Below, piece by piece: positions 51,001 through 61,629 of a DNA stretch of 64,000 nucleotides. Made by a program: the position numbers and the translations under genes. Each line of letters begins with the position of its first letter. The first letter of the stretch is position 1. Source of the stretch: Amia ocellicauda (lineage: Eukaryota > Chordata > Actinopteri > Amiiformes > Amiidae); the NCBI RefSeq assembly GCF_036373705.1, contig NC_089850.1:18829256-18893255 (forward strand). Reading direction: 5' to 3'. The notes under the pieces are model-generated. The model made no database searches and was not told the DNA's origin. It worked only from the letters and a program-made list of their open reading frames with translations.

Positions 51001-54000
51001 GAGGTGAAGCGTTCTGATCACACATCTAGAGACTCAGTCCGGTCAGACCGACCTGTTAAAAACCCCGGCAGCCGCTTCCGTTTTGAAGGTCGAGGGCACC
51101 AGGAACAGGCGGGGTAGACTGTACCAAATGTGCAGAGGTGTGAATTGGAGGCGAGCAAGAAAAGGTGCTTTTATTTTTTTTTTAGTTTTCCATTCCTTGA
51201 AAATGATTAACTCGTGCTTCTTGGGCTTGAGAGAGGGATTGGCAGTACAGTTTAATTTGCACCTTTTTCTCTTTCAACAGAAGTGAAACAGGTCACACAC
51301 AAATACTTGCCAACTCAGACAAATTCATCCTTTGAAGTTTCTGAGCAGTTGTGTCAAATTAATCCCTGCTTTGCATCAGGCAAACATTGCTTTAAATTAC
51401 CATATTTCAATGTTCTCTGTCTTTTCTTTTTTCTGTCACATTTTCAGCAAACTCCTCTACTTAAATCCCTACAATTATCATTTGAATTGTTCATAACAGC
51501 ATGCTATCTCAATCTTCTATACGCAGTGTAGTGTCAGTCAGTACCTGGCTGTATAAACTGTGATTTTTATAATTATTATTGTTTATTCTACACACACACA
51601 CACACATCCCCATCCCATGCTTGTGAATAAAATCAAGGCACATGAGATCTTTGCTAATGGGGCAGAATAAACTGCGCTGGACTAGCTGTTGTCATGGTCC
51701 TGGAAGGCGGCCTGCTGTGCGATAAACACTAATTACAGGGCTTACTGACAGAGTAACAACAGTCTTACAGGACTCATTTGCAGGCGAGAACAACGCACAA
51801 AGAGAAAAGCGGCACACTGGAGGCTAAATCGGGCAAAGTGTGACAACGCAGTGCTAGCTGAAAACGGATCGGGAGGGTGCAGGTGGGCGATGATGTCATG
51901 ATGACAAAGCAGGTGAACAAGAAAACAGCGTCTCACCAAGACAAAAAGACGAAAAGTACATCTGATGTTGTTCCAAACTGCTAACGCCCCCCCCCCCCTC
52001 AGGCGTATCGACTCGGGAGTATGATTAAAGTGATGTCATGTGACCAAATCCGAAAATTAGTTCCAGAGCTCCGTGTTACCTGCCGATCTGCATGGTGGGC
52101 TCGGTGGTGTAGACGGTGCCTGTGAACCCCGTGTGCTCGGTGATGTACGGGAGGGCCATCATGCAGTGGTAGTTGGAAATGAGGATCACATCGATGGAGG
52201 ACAGGTCCAGGAGCTCTTTCTAACAACGAGGGAAGGGAAGAGGCACTTTAAACACTAGGCAGTATTGTCACACGATATAGAATTGAACTGACAGGCATCC
52301 ATGCATATGTAGTGGGACTGTTTCGAAGCTACAATTATAAACTACAATTACTTGAATAGCTTTCCTGTTCAGTTGAGTTTACAGCTCTAATGGAAAAGGA
52401 AGTGAATACTGTATGGTCACATGTAAAGCTCCCACATCTCCTCCTTTCTGAGACTGCAGCCCCATACACTGCCTATAATCAATACATTTCTCTGGGGTTT
52501 GCGAGCTGTTATTGGGCGGACATATTGTGACAAGAGAGAAAAGGCACCAATAGTGATGAAATGTTATCCACAACTAACAGAGTGGATTCTTGGGGAAAAA
52601 ATAAATTGACAGAAAACTGACATTAGTTAAAGAGTTATTTGAGATATACAAGTAAAAAAAGCACACAGAAGAAACTGTATTAAATGTAAACTATAACCAC
52701 TCTCACCTCTGGGAGGCAGAATTCGGGAAGGGAGTCCACAAGCACCCTGCCTGCACACTCCTTCAGCTCCTGACACACACAGAGACAGCGAGGGTTAGGA
52801 AGGTACCAAGATACTTCAATATTAGCTAAACATAACACACTATCAATATTCAAATCCAACCATAAAATACCAGCAATATTCATTCCCAACCACAATACAC
52901 TGACTCAACTGAAGATGAAAATGCACCCTGATTAGTGGACTTTTCCAGATTTGTTGCACAGGATACTGCTTCTGCAATACTAAATTGGTCTTGAATCCTA
53001 TCAGCTGAAGTTCACAACTGTCCCATTACCTTTTCCAGCAGAGTGTTCCCATCCTTTGACACCCAGCCAGGCAGCTTTGATAGCCTTGGACTACGAGACA
53101 GAAATAAAAAAAACATCATCATGGCAAAGTATATATTTAATATAACACAGTAGGAACACATTTAAAATATGCCTAAAATATTAGTGTGAGAGTGCAGTCG
53201 TACAATCAAAACTAAATTACAATACATTCTAGTGCAATGAAGTAACAAGTGCAAATAAATTAAAGTAAAGTCCCAGGTATGTGCCAGAGGGAGAGGGGCA
53301 TTGGAGAAAGTCAAACTATAGGAGTTCCAACAGTGTATCAGTAAGCAGGATTATAAGGCGTATAATTATATAAAGTGCAAAATTACAAGAGTGCTGAACA
53401 GCTCAGCAGAATAAGATGTTATATTATATTGTACAGTCTGAACAGATGCGTCTTGAGTGTGTGTGTGTGTGTATAGTTACTCTGGTAAGAAGCTACACAA
53501 TCAATGCCCAGGAGTGTCAGCATATTTAGTAATCTAGTTACATGGAGTCCGGAAAACAACAAACACAATCATTACACCCTCGCCACCCCTGAGGAAAGTT
53601 TTGCCAGTGCACAACATCTGATCTCTGAAGGGAAAACTGGGGGCGATCCCTCCTCCTCCATGAAGCACAGCCCTGTCTCACCTGTGCACCAGCGGCAGCG
53701 GCAGGAAGTGCAGGGCCGAGGTCATGTCCAGCCCGCAGTCCAGCATGACGGTGGTGGATTTAAACTTGAGCACATTGCAGGGCAGGGTCGGGTGACCGGA
53801 CAAGCAGTACTGCACAGCGGAGACGCATGCAAAATGTAATATATATGCAAAGCAATGTCAGAAATAACAATAGGAGAGCATTAAGACGCAGTTTATGTCT
53901 AATATGTTTCCTAAAAGCGTTTTAATTATGTGTCATAATTAAATAATACCAGAGGGAAAGGTGCACAGTAGCTGATCGCTATTTGTGTTTAGTTCTATTT

Positions 54001-54313
54001 CTATTTAGCTTCTATTTCGCATTAGGAGAGGCTTTCTTGACTGCCTCAATAGTACAACCAGGGCAGATCGCCCTTCAGCGCTAAATATATGTATTAACTG
54101 AATTATCGGGGTATTATTAATGTGTTTGACGGAAAGTCTACCTGACTTATTCACTGCACAAATATATCAGAAGTTCAGATGATGGTATTTGGGTCTCTGT
54201 CGTTACACAAATCAACAACAATAGAGCAAACCACTGGGCTTGGCTTATGTACAAACCTTCGCACCGCAATGAAACAAAAAATAATAATTAATTAAAATAC
54301 TTACGAGTTTCAT
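42096..54313 (-). CDS. INTS9: Integrator complex subunit 9 (INTS9), 17 coding exons
   Basis: Seventeen exons join in frame to 658 residues, the same length as human INTS9. INTS9 pairs with INTS11 in the cleavage module of Integrator, which cuts snRNA 3' ends and attenuates RNA polymerase II transcripts in the nucleus. The N-terminal half is a metallo-beta-lactamase fold interrupted by a beta-CASP domain (about 250-420). The C-terminal part (about 520-658) is the INTS11-binding region. Where active relatives have HxHxDH, this protein reads NYHCMM (103-108), so it cannot bind the zinc pair; this is normal for INTS9. A basic KKRKR stretch near 565-569 may be a nuclear localisation signal. All junctions checked have GT-AG ends and keep phase. 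Longer introns hold only simple repeats and one hairpin (46761-46833). Identity is very secure. Confidence 0.98.
42273..43730. other. INTS9 intron 16
   Basis: Non-coding, with an A-run at 43107-43123 and an A-rich run near 43480. No element or gene is recognised. Confidence 0.6.
43731..43868 (-). CDS. INTS9: INTS9 exon 16 (residues 555-600)
   Basis: It encodes [20 protein letters not shown] through to [10 protein letters not shown]. The proline-rich start and the KKRKR basic cluster form the flexible, possibly nuclear-targeting segment. Confidence 0.96.
44265..44363 (-). CDS. INTS9: INTS9 exon 15 (residues 522-554)
   Basis: It encodes [20 protein letters not shown] and ends KHVLQ, at the start of the C-terminal region. 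The donor is GTCAGT. Confidence 0.96.
44364..45551. other. INTS9 intron 14
   Basis: Non-coding sequence with no recognised repeat or gene. Confidence 0.6.
45552..45719 (-). CDS. INTS9: INTS9 exon 14 (residues 466-521)
   Basis: It encodes [20 protein letters not shown] through to [12 protein letters not shown]. It closes the metallo-beta-lactamase core. Confidence 0.96.
46130..46254 (-). CDS. INTS9: INTS9 exon 13 (residues 424-465)
   Basis: It encodes [20 protein letters not shown] through to [10 protein letters not shown], with the first codon split with exon 12 (G then AG). Confidence 0.96.
46353..46524 (-). CDS. INTS9: INTS9 exon 12 (residues 367-423)
   Basis: It encodes [20 protein letters not shown] through to [13 protein letters not shown]. 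It includes the [13 protein letters not shown] segment of the beta-CASP/metallo-beta-lactamase junction. Confidence 0.96.
46525..47389. other. INTS9 intron 11
   Basis: Non-coding. It contains a 22-base unit present three times at 46761-46833, once inverted and twice in tandem (see the separate entry). Nothing else is recognised. Confidence 0.6.
46761..46833. repeat. 22-bp perfect hairpin plus tandem copy in INTS9 intron 11
   Basis: Arms 46761-46782 and 46790-46811 are exactly complementary across a 7-base loop. The right arm is followed at once by a second copy (46812-46833) with two differences. The arrangement is inverted unit, loop, unit, unit. Confidence 0.85.
47390..47450 (-). CDS. INTS9: INTS9 exon 11 (residues 346-366)
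   Basis: It encodes (W)[20 protein letters not shown]; the Trp codon is split TG/G with exon 10. Confidence 0.96.
47544..47724 (-). CDS. INTS9: INTS9 exon 10 (residues 286-345)
   Basis: It encodes (A)[17 protein letters not shown] through to [11 protein letters not shown] of the beta-CASP domain. It is separated from exon 11 by a 93-bp intron. Confidence 0.96.
47849..47895. repeat. (CTA)n(ATA)n microsatellite
   Basis: About 11 ACT units are followed by five AAT units within INTS9 intron 9. Confidence 0.95.
48026..48072. repeat. (CT)n/(CTGT)n microsatellite abutting a splice donor
   Basis: On the INTS9 strand the intron begins GTAAGAGAGAGAG, so the GA repeat merges with the donor of exon 9. 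Confidence 0.93.
48076..48187 (-). CDS. INTS9: INTS9 exon 9 (residues 249-286)
   Basis: It encodes [20 protein letters not shown] through to GEFCSNL plus the first base of an Ala codon. Confidence 0.96.
48488..48622 (-). CDS. INTS9: INTS9 exon 8 (residues 204-248)
   Basis: It encodes [20 protein letters not shown] through to [11 protein letters not shown] of the metallo-beta-lactamase fold. Confidence 0.96.
48623..49470. other. INTS9 intron 7
   Basis: Non-coding sequence with no recognised element. Confidence 0.6.
49471..49591 (-). CDS. INTS9: INTS9 exon 7 (residues 163-203)
   Basis: It encodes (R)[18 protein letters not shown] through to [11 protein letters not shown]. The donor is GTAAGA. 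Confidence 0.96.
49697..49783 (-). CDS. INTS9: INTS9 exon 6 (residues 134-163)
   Basis: It encodes [20 protein letters not shown] through to CWKNKEIQ, with split Arg codons at both ends. Confidence 0.96.
49784..52079. other. INTS9 intron 5
   Basis: The longest INTS9 intron, about 2.3 kb. It has a short (CA)n at 51591-51606 and a C-run near 51987. No gene or transposon is recognised. Confidence 0.6.
52080..52219 (-). CDS. INTS9: INTS9 exon 5 (residues 88-134)
   Basis: It encodes [20 protein letters not shown] through to [15 protein letters not shown] stands where active nucleases of the family have the HxHxDH zinc ligands. Confidence 0.96.
52707..52769 (-). CDS. INTS9: INTS9 exon 4 (residues 67-87)
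   Basis: It encodes [21 protein letters not shown] in 63 bases. The donor is GTGAGA. Confidence 0.96.
53030..53090 (-). CDS. INTS9: INTS9 exon 3 (residues 46-66)
   Basis: It encodes (S)[20 protein letters not shown]. The Ser codon is split AG/T with exon 2. Confidence 0.95.
53682..53809 (-). CDS. INTS9: INTS9 exon 2 (residues 4-46)
   Basis: It encodes [20 protein letters not shown] through to HFLPLPLVH and the first two bases of Ser46. Confidence 0.96.
54305..54313 (-). CDS. INTS9: INTS9 exon 1 coding part (residues 1-3)
   Basis: Only ATGAAACTC (Met-Lys-Leu) is coding before a GTAAGT donor. It joins in phase 0 to YCLSGHP in exon 2, giving MKLYCLSGHP as expected for INTS9. The 5' UTR continues upstream of 54313 for an unknown distance. 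Confidence 0.9.
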
Positions 54314-54319
54314 CTTTGA

Positions 54320-54720
54320 AAGCAATACTTTTGAACTCTTTCACGGTATCCCAGAGTACGTATTTACAATCACCATGCCTGCCTCCTGTCGTGCCCGAGT
54401 CAGAGTTGAGAGGTCAGCCCAGCGCTTCCGGGGGGGTTGTAGTTTTGGGGGATTCACTGCCGGGGTGAAAGGTCACAGGCCGGTGGCGCGCAGGGAGCGT
54501 TGTGACTGGTAGTTCCATCCGGTCCCTGGGTTTGTAGTCCCACTGGAGGCGAGTCCATGGCGTCGGCGGGATTTGTAGTTCCCGGTGGCGGCCTGTCGCG
54601 GCAGACTGAGCTGGGTGTCGCCTGGCTGCTTCGCGGGGAACTACGATTCCCGGCGACCCCCATCCCGCGCTCTGATGTTGATGTCAATATGGCTGGTGTC
54701 AGACAAAGGCAAGTCAGTCT
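54320..54720. promoter_or_regulatory. Bidirectional INTS9/HMBOX1 promoter with ZNF143-like motifs
   Basis: A CpG-rich block of about 350 bp lies between the INTS9 start (minus) and the probable HMBOX1 first exon (plus). It has two close matches to ACTACAATTCCC, the ZNF143/THAP11 core: GGGATTTGTAGT at 54568-54579 (reverse) and ACTACGATTCCC at 54640-54651. Weaker TTGTAGT or TGGTAGT copies lie near 54437, 54507 and 54532. No clear TATA box is seen. Head-to-head CpG promoters with this motif are common in vertebrates. Function here is inferred. Confidence 0.65.
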
Positions 54721-54896
54721 AGTCTCGGACTGAAATCAAATTAGGGGGGAAAGAAAAGACGGCAGCGTTGGGGAGAAAAACGAGTTGCTGCATGTGTTGT
54801 TTCGCTCGTAAAAAAAAGCCGCGTCACTCTAGGAATATATTATATTCCTGCTATTAAATGGTCTGCTGGACGGAGGCCCAAGGCACACTGATAAAG
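54690..54896 (+). other. HMBOX1: Probable HMBOX1 non-coding first exon
   Basis: The plus strand ends in ATAAAG followed by GTAAGA, a good donor at 54897. No homeobox coding sequence is present in the window. The assignment rests on gene order: in human, HMBOX1 starts head-to-head with INTS9 on the side away from EXTL3. The 5' limit is unknown. Confidence 0.4.
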
Positions 54897-57800
54897 GTAA
54901 GAATTGAGTGTCGATATCCCACGTCTGGAAGAGTTTGCACTGTTTCCAATGTCACACTCGCATCGATTTTTTTATTTGATGTGATTCATTTCTGGTGGAA
55001 ACGTGCATTGGGCTGCATTGCACGTATGCAGTGGCTACAGACAGCCGGGTGCATGTACATTTACTGACAGTATGTGTTGCAACTGCTTTAAAAGTGAGCA
55101 CAATGATGATTATTGTCACTGTTATTGTGGTAATGAATGGAGGCGAGGAATAATCTTCCAATTTGGGACCGACAGCATCATGTCTTCAATTACACACCGT
55201 GTCCTTTGCGGATGCACCGTCATCTGGACAGCTTTCCGTCGCTACATTGTATCTGTAAGATGCGGGGATTATTTTAGTGCCCACTGTGTAAAGAAAAATA
55301 AAGACTTGTAGTGTTTGTGTAGCCTGACTCAAAAGTGCACTCGCAGTGCTGTCATTTTGACCATTATTTCACAAGTGCCTGAACGGACCAGGCTTGGACA
55401 GTGTTGCATTTTGCGGGTGGGATGGCGATGTCCCCCCGTATCGCAGGCGTAAGCATGTTTTAGCCCGGGACGTGTGTTTATTTTGGTTGTGTGTGTGTGT
55501 GTGTGTTATTTTGGGGCGGAGTGGGCGCTCCGGTGTTATTGAACTCTAATGACGTCACTGGTTGAAGAATGTGTAGTATGATTGCTCAGGGCGAAAGAAC
55601 AGGTGAATACTTTATATGACGTTTAATTAAAATCTGTAGTAGTATCAATAATTCATATTAATGATGACGATGATAAAAGCAATAGTCTTGTCTGTGCTTG
55701 TTTTGCTTTATTCTGGAAGCATTTGTCTGTCCTATGTCTTCACATGATTTCAATAGTTTCTCTGACAGTAGTGAGAAATGCTTATTACCCTTTTATGCAG
55801 TACATTCTATGTCTTTGCTAAAAGCTGATGAAATAATAATCAGCACATGCTTAAAAAAACGATTTGTAGTGGTGGACATCAAAAAATGCCTGCATATGTG
55901 TGTGTGTCATTTTAAAAAAACACTATTTGCCAGTTAAAGAGTGCTGCTGTGTAAATAACAGGTGTTCAGTAGTGGTCTATGTGTGGTTCGTAACTCAGTT
56001 CTGACACAACCCCATTGTCAATGGGAAAGATCAGCTCTCATGCATTTGTGACCCACTTCCCTGTGGCACATGTATCATCTACAGTTCCCACTAAGAAGCT
56101 CCCCCCAACTCTTTATAACAGCAGTGGGCATCCCTGGTCCCAGAGGGCTGCAGGGTCTCCTGGTGTTTGTGTTCCACCTCACCTCTTACTTACTCCAGTG
56201 AACCATTTATAGTTGTAACTGAAGCGATGAACCGTTGTTTCCAGGCTGTGAGCAGGTGGGACCGTGGGCAGACCCACCAAACCTGCCAGCAGTTTAGAAA
56301 CAGGGTTTTTGCAGGTGCCAGTCTCTGGGTCACCTGCTGGCAGTTTAAATGGTGTCATTTTAAGTGCAGAGTAATTTTATTCAATGTGCGATCCGTCATC
56401 AGATCTCCCTGCTTTAATTGAGAAATGGACACAGGTTAACAATGCTAATTACAGCTTTGGCGCACAGGCAGGTGGAGACTGCAGAAGTGTAAGTTGAAAG
56501 TGGGCGGCCGCAAAACCATAATCTATAGTTCGGTGTGTGCAATATTTCGCAGCAGTTGGATAGATGCACAAACTACAAGGAATGATTTGTAATAGAGATA
56601 AAATGACAGCATTGTCTTGAAATATAAAGAGATTCTGCAGCCAGGCACAGCAGGACATGTCCAGGGTCTAGCTGATGGGTTGTGTGGAGTGGCTGTCAGG
56701 GAATGGGAGAGAGTGGCACAGCCCTGGTGTGTACAAGCAGCTGGTTCCTGCATGGAGGAAGCCAATCTGGGCTGCAGATCTTGGCTGGGAAGGTATATTC
56801 CGGTGTGGAGAGAAGGGATATGGGAAGATCCTGGAGTCGGAAGGCTGGAGACAGAAAAGCAGCGTCATCCCATACCTATCCAGCTGTGAGAGGCTGCTGT
56901 TTCCGAAAAAGACTCCACAGCTGCCTTGCAAACTTCAAAGGCTGGCTCCATTAGAAGTGTTCAGCTGCTGGCTACTGTCTCAGGCCCGCCTGGATCAAAC
57001 CTCTTGGCATGCACCCTGTCAGCATTTCTTCTCTCGCCCTCCTTCATCCAGCCTGTCACTTGACTGTCCTGAGCCATTGTGGTTTTGATAAAGCTTTGAT
57101 CTGCCCTCCTCTCATGCCAGCTGTGGTGCCTGTCTGGAGCGCACTTGTGTAATGTACATAACGGGCTAATTTCTCCCCAGCTTGACTATTGGCAAATACA
57201 CCAGGGATTCAGAACCGGATGTCATGATAATCCATAGCCTTCTTTTACATTTATTTTTTAGCATGTTGTAGCAGGGTGTATGCGTGTGTGTGTATATATA
57301 TACACTCGCATCTCTTTCCCGGTGAAAATAATTCATGTTTCCTCAGAGAGCCTTTCAGAGACGATATCCCAGGGAGCAATAAAACCACAGAGCAGGATCT
57401 TTAGCAAAAGCAACTGCGGTTGCATTTAAAGGAAGGTACTTCTATTTTTATTTATGATTTGCTCACAGCCTAGACTGCTCATTGTAATGGTCTTTCACTG
57501 GGGACTCTGTCAAGGTATTTAGTTTGCCCAGTATCTGTCGCTGCCTTTTAGATCATGCTCATCCATGCCCATGGCTCAGATCACCAGCTCTCTGTTGCCG
57601 TGCAGAGTCATTGCTAATAGATTTGGGAATTCAAATAAAACTGATTTATCATTAGTGCATCTACTAGCATACTTGGCTCATATGTTGTTAGACACTTGCT
57701 ATCTAAGTTATTTATTTAACAGTATTTTGACATATTGCTCTGCAGACACTTGAAAAGGTTGATGCTGTGTCATGTGTGTTCATTCTTCACATGTAAACGT

Positions 57801-60800
57801 TAAATGGTTACAAGCAGACCCATAACTGCAAAATTGAGCCGATATTGCATGTGTGTAATCGCTGTAATTTGGTGATATGCGGAAACGAATGGTTTCTGTC
57901 GACTGAACTGAGCTAAGATGGGGATGTCTTATCTTAAGTGAGTGGGTCAGTGTTCTACAAGCTGTGAAAAGATAGCATTCAAAAATAACTTTAATAAACT
58001 ACAAATTGAGCCTGTGCCTAATTGAATATCACAGTGTTCTGCACCTTATTAAAACATTGTTGTCAGTATTTAGACAATCTTTTTTTTTTATTCCCTGCCA
58101 TTAAGTCCAGTGTCTTAATATTTAAACTAGTACTGCATTATAGGTATAAAATACATATCCTCTGCTCAATTAATATAATAAGCATCTTTTCATCTTGCAT
58201 AACTCATCTTTGCTGGAAGCTAAACACATTACACCGTGGCATATGGAAAGTGACTGTACTGCACCAGCAAAGAGTGCCAATTGAACTTACCACTTCAGAC
58301 AGAGGTGTGAAATCCCTGGGTGCGACATGAGATTCTTTTGAGCATGCAGGGGAAATAAAAAATGCATCATTTCAAGGTTGTGTCCCAAATGATTCACCCA
58401 GACGCAAGACGTTGCTAACTGTAGGAACGCAGCGCACAAGTCAAGTGTAGCAGTCAGCACTAGAGCACTAGAGCATGCCGTTACTTGACTACACCTGAGG
58501 GGAAAGCTGTACTCTTTCAGTCTTAAGTGTATGTCTGGGGCTGTCGAGATTGGAACAAGACATATGACTGCCATTTGCCTGGACTGGATAGGACTTTGTT
58601 TGCGGTGCAGAATCGGTGGCCGTAATATGATCTTTATCATTAATCCAGCTCCCTTGTTTGATGTTGCACCATTACATATTTCAAGATCTCTTTTCCGTCC
58701 CTGGAATCTGTGTTGAGTTTTCCCTGTCATGCTCGGCTTATTAGTAACAAATGAAAGATGATACCCCCCCTTTCAAAACAGCCTGTAGCTTTTTTGTTGT
58801 TGTTGTTTTTTAATGTGTGAACAAACACTCAAATGGATGTTTTGACCCTGAGGTCAGCGCCTGATGAATATCTTAAAGTGGAAGCACCATTCTTAATGTT
58901 TGCTCAGGCGATACACAGTAAATGCAGAGCCATTGTCGGTGTGCAGTTATGCTGTTTCTCTTGTTTGTATGCATTGTGAGGCTGCATGTTTTGATGTGCA
59001 CAGCAATTTGGAGTTTTGCTAAAGCATATTGCTGAACAGGATGCTGTCTACTGTAAATGTGATAGGGGAGAGTCTCTTTTCACGTTCTGTTCAGCAAAGT
59101 GGCACAAGCAATCCAAATGACAGTTAGTCCCAGATTATTCCAAACGTGCTGTCTTTCAGGGGACGGTGGAGGGCAGGTAGGTTTGAGCACCAGACCACAT
59201 GAAAATATTTGAAAACCGAGAGCAATGGCTTAGTTATGTGTGGGGACATACACAGAGACCAAGCAGAATAGCATTGCTGCAGTGCTTTCCATGTCAATAA
59301 TTGAAGTCAGCAGACTTGATTTATTACATCCTTTATGTAAGTTCATCTAATACAATGTATATATTCATGTTTTCTTCTAAACATGGCCAACGCACTCCCT
59401 GAATTATGCAGAATGTGTGTGTGATGTTTTCTTGTTTTTTTTAAGTGAGCCTCTAGTTCCTGTCAGAGCCTTTTGTTTGGCGCATCAATTCAATCTGAAG
59501 ATCCTTTTTGTTTGTTCATATACTGAGTGGCTGCCTAGATTTAATCCTCAGTATACAGTATGGCAATGCTATGATAAAGGAATAGAGCTGAAACACAAAG
59601 GCCAGCCTTCTTCAGTTTTGCCTCATTTCCTTCCACACAAATGTTGATTGAGTGGTACAAACTGTCACAGCTGTTCTTCAGTCCAGTTTTGGGTAGCGGT
59701 CCCCTCAGTCAGTCACTATTTTTACATGGCAAATTGAATGTATTGTTTTTATGAAAAAGAGACATTCCCCTGCTAACATGACCAGCCAGTTAAAGGTTTG
59801 GTGGAGTTTCATAGTTGTAAGAAATGTAGGTGGTGCAGACTTTTCAGTGATAGGGTAGTTGAAAAATTGAGTTATGTGATCAGAATCTGCTTTACAAAAA
59901 GTGTGTTTATGTGACATTGGTCTTTGTTTCTTTTCATAATATAAGTGGGTATTTTTAATTTTTAAATGGTGTTTTCTATTATAATTTTGGGTGGCATCTT
60001 CTACTACACTGAATATTTCAATGCAATTTCTTAACACTTGACTTTTCATACAGGTATTGTCATGTTCATGTAAACTCCCTGACTGTTGTCCTTTACTGCT
60101 GCCAGAAAACCACTTCAGACTAGTATGAAACTCATTCGGTATGGCACTATAGTGGCTAGTCACTGGGCTGAGAAGGCAGAGGCTCAGGTGAGACGAACTG
60201 CTGATATTATGAGCCTCTCTGGGAATTATAATCGGCTGAAAGCCAATTTAGTAGGAGCCCGTTCGTAAAGGGACACTGCTAACATTTGTTCGCTTTTTAA
60301 TTTGTCTCAGGCCTTATTTAAAGATCACTAGGGATTGCAGCGGCTGTTTGTGTTCTGGATGTTGAGCGTCACTGGCTTTTATTAATGCAATCGTGTCATA
60401 CACCTCTTGTAGTGTCAGCATTAAAAAGGGGGAAAATTTAAAGAGTTGTAATGTCCAACTGGCGCAACTCTGAACTGAACTCTATTCCTCTTTCTGCTTC
60501 ATAGCTACAGTTTCCACTAGCCAAGATCCAGTGCAGCTTTGTTGAAGCTATGGTGCATCTCTAATGAAATATATAGGTTTCCGTTTCCCTTTGGCAGTTA
60601 TGCTGCTATTGTAAAATAGAAGACTGGACATTTTTTTTAAAAAGGCAGGAGGTTATTTTGTCAGCTGAGCTACATGCCATATCCCTACACTATACACCTA
60701 CAGTAGTGGACAAACAAACCTAACCCTGGACACATGCATATCATGTGCAGAAATAACCAGTCCTGTTTGTGGTATTGAGGGACGATTTGGGCTCAAAGGA

Positions 60801-61480
60801 TCTCTCGGAGCTCAGCCACATTGTAAGAGATTTTCAGTCCATTCTGGTATTCACAGTGCAGTCAACATATAGTAGCCAGAATTAGTAACAGGGAAAGATG
60901 CTCTGCGACTGTTGTCTGGCTGTCTTGATGAGCGTCGCGTGAACAGGAGTCTGGCAGGGATGCGAGTCAGGACGCCAAAAAGTGCTTTCAGACCAGAGTC
61001 GCATCTTAATCTCCCTGCGTCAAAGTCTAGGAGTCGCTGGTCTCCTTGGCAGGGTGTCTTTGGTCGTGATGGATTCGCACGCTGTGTCACTCGGTTGGTG
61101 CGCACCTGTTTCTGACCTGCAGTTCGACCGAGACGTTACTGGCATTCAGAAGCTTCTCACGAGAGCCAGCCTTCCCGCTTTGTTTGTTTGCTTGTTTTTT
61201 TCAGTATGGTTTGGTCTCTTTGTCAAGTCAGGAATCCTGTCAGTGTCAAATAGAACTGTTTAGGAGTTACTCAAGTCAGACACAGGACAGCTGAGAGAGA
61301 GTGAGAGAGAGAGCTTTTTTGTTGGATTTCTACTGTGAGACAGGCTGAGCATTCCTAATCTTGTTTTTTGTTTTGCCTTATTTTAAATTAATCTTATTCC
61401 TAGTTTGCCTTAATTAAAGTGAATCCAGTCCAGCTGCTGTGTTGGTTAGAGTAACAAGATTTTGAAGGAAAGGTGACCTA
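54897..61480. other. Probable HMBOX1 intron 1
   Basis: No coding exon, RNA gene or named transposon is recognised. There are short (GT)n tracts at about 55488-55505 and 57284-57296 and a (GA)n-rich patch at 61293-61315. The remainder is ordinary AT-rich intronic sequence. Confidence 0.45.
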
Positions 61481-61629
61481 GTTTAGGAAATTGGAGGTGG
61501 AGTAAGTCAGTCAGAGAGGTGGCAATTGGTGGCAAGAAGCTCATCACAAAGGTATTTAAGCTGTGCTGTTTCTCAATAACAAAAAGAAAAGGCAAGGTAG
61601 GGGACCAACAACTTACTAAATTAAGAAAC

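Noticed and set aside
58287..58730. 147-residue minus-strand open frame in the probable HMBOX1 intron
   Set aside because: No domain or homologue recognised; it lies in AT-rich intronic sequence and is open by chance.
59705..60163. 152-residue minus-strand open frame
   Set aside because: No recognised domain or splice context. It contains no homeobox or HNF1-like motif, so it is not an HMBOX1 exon.
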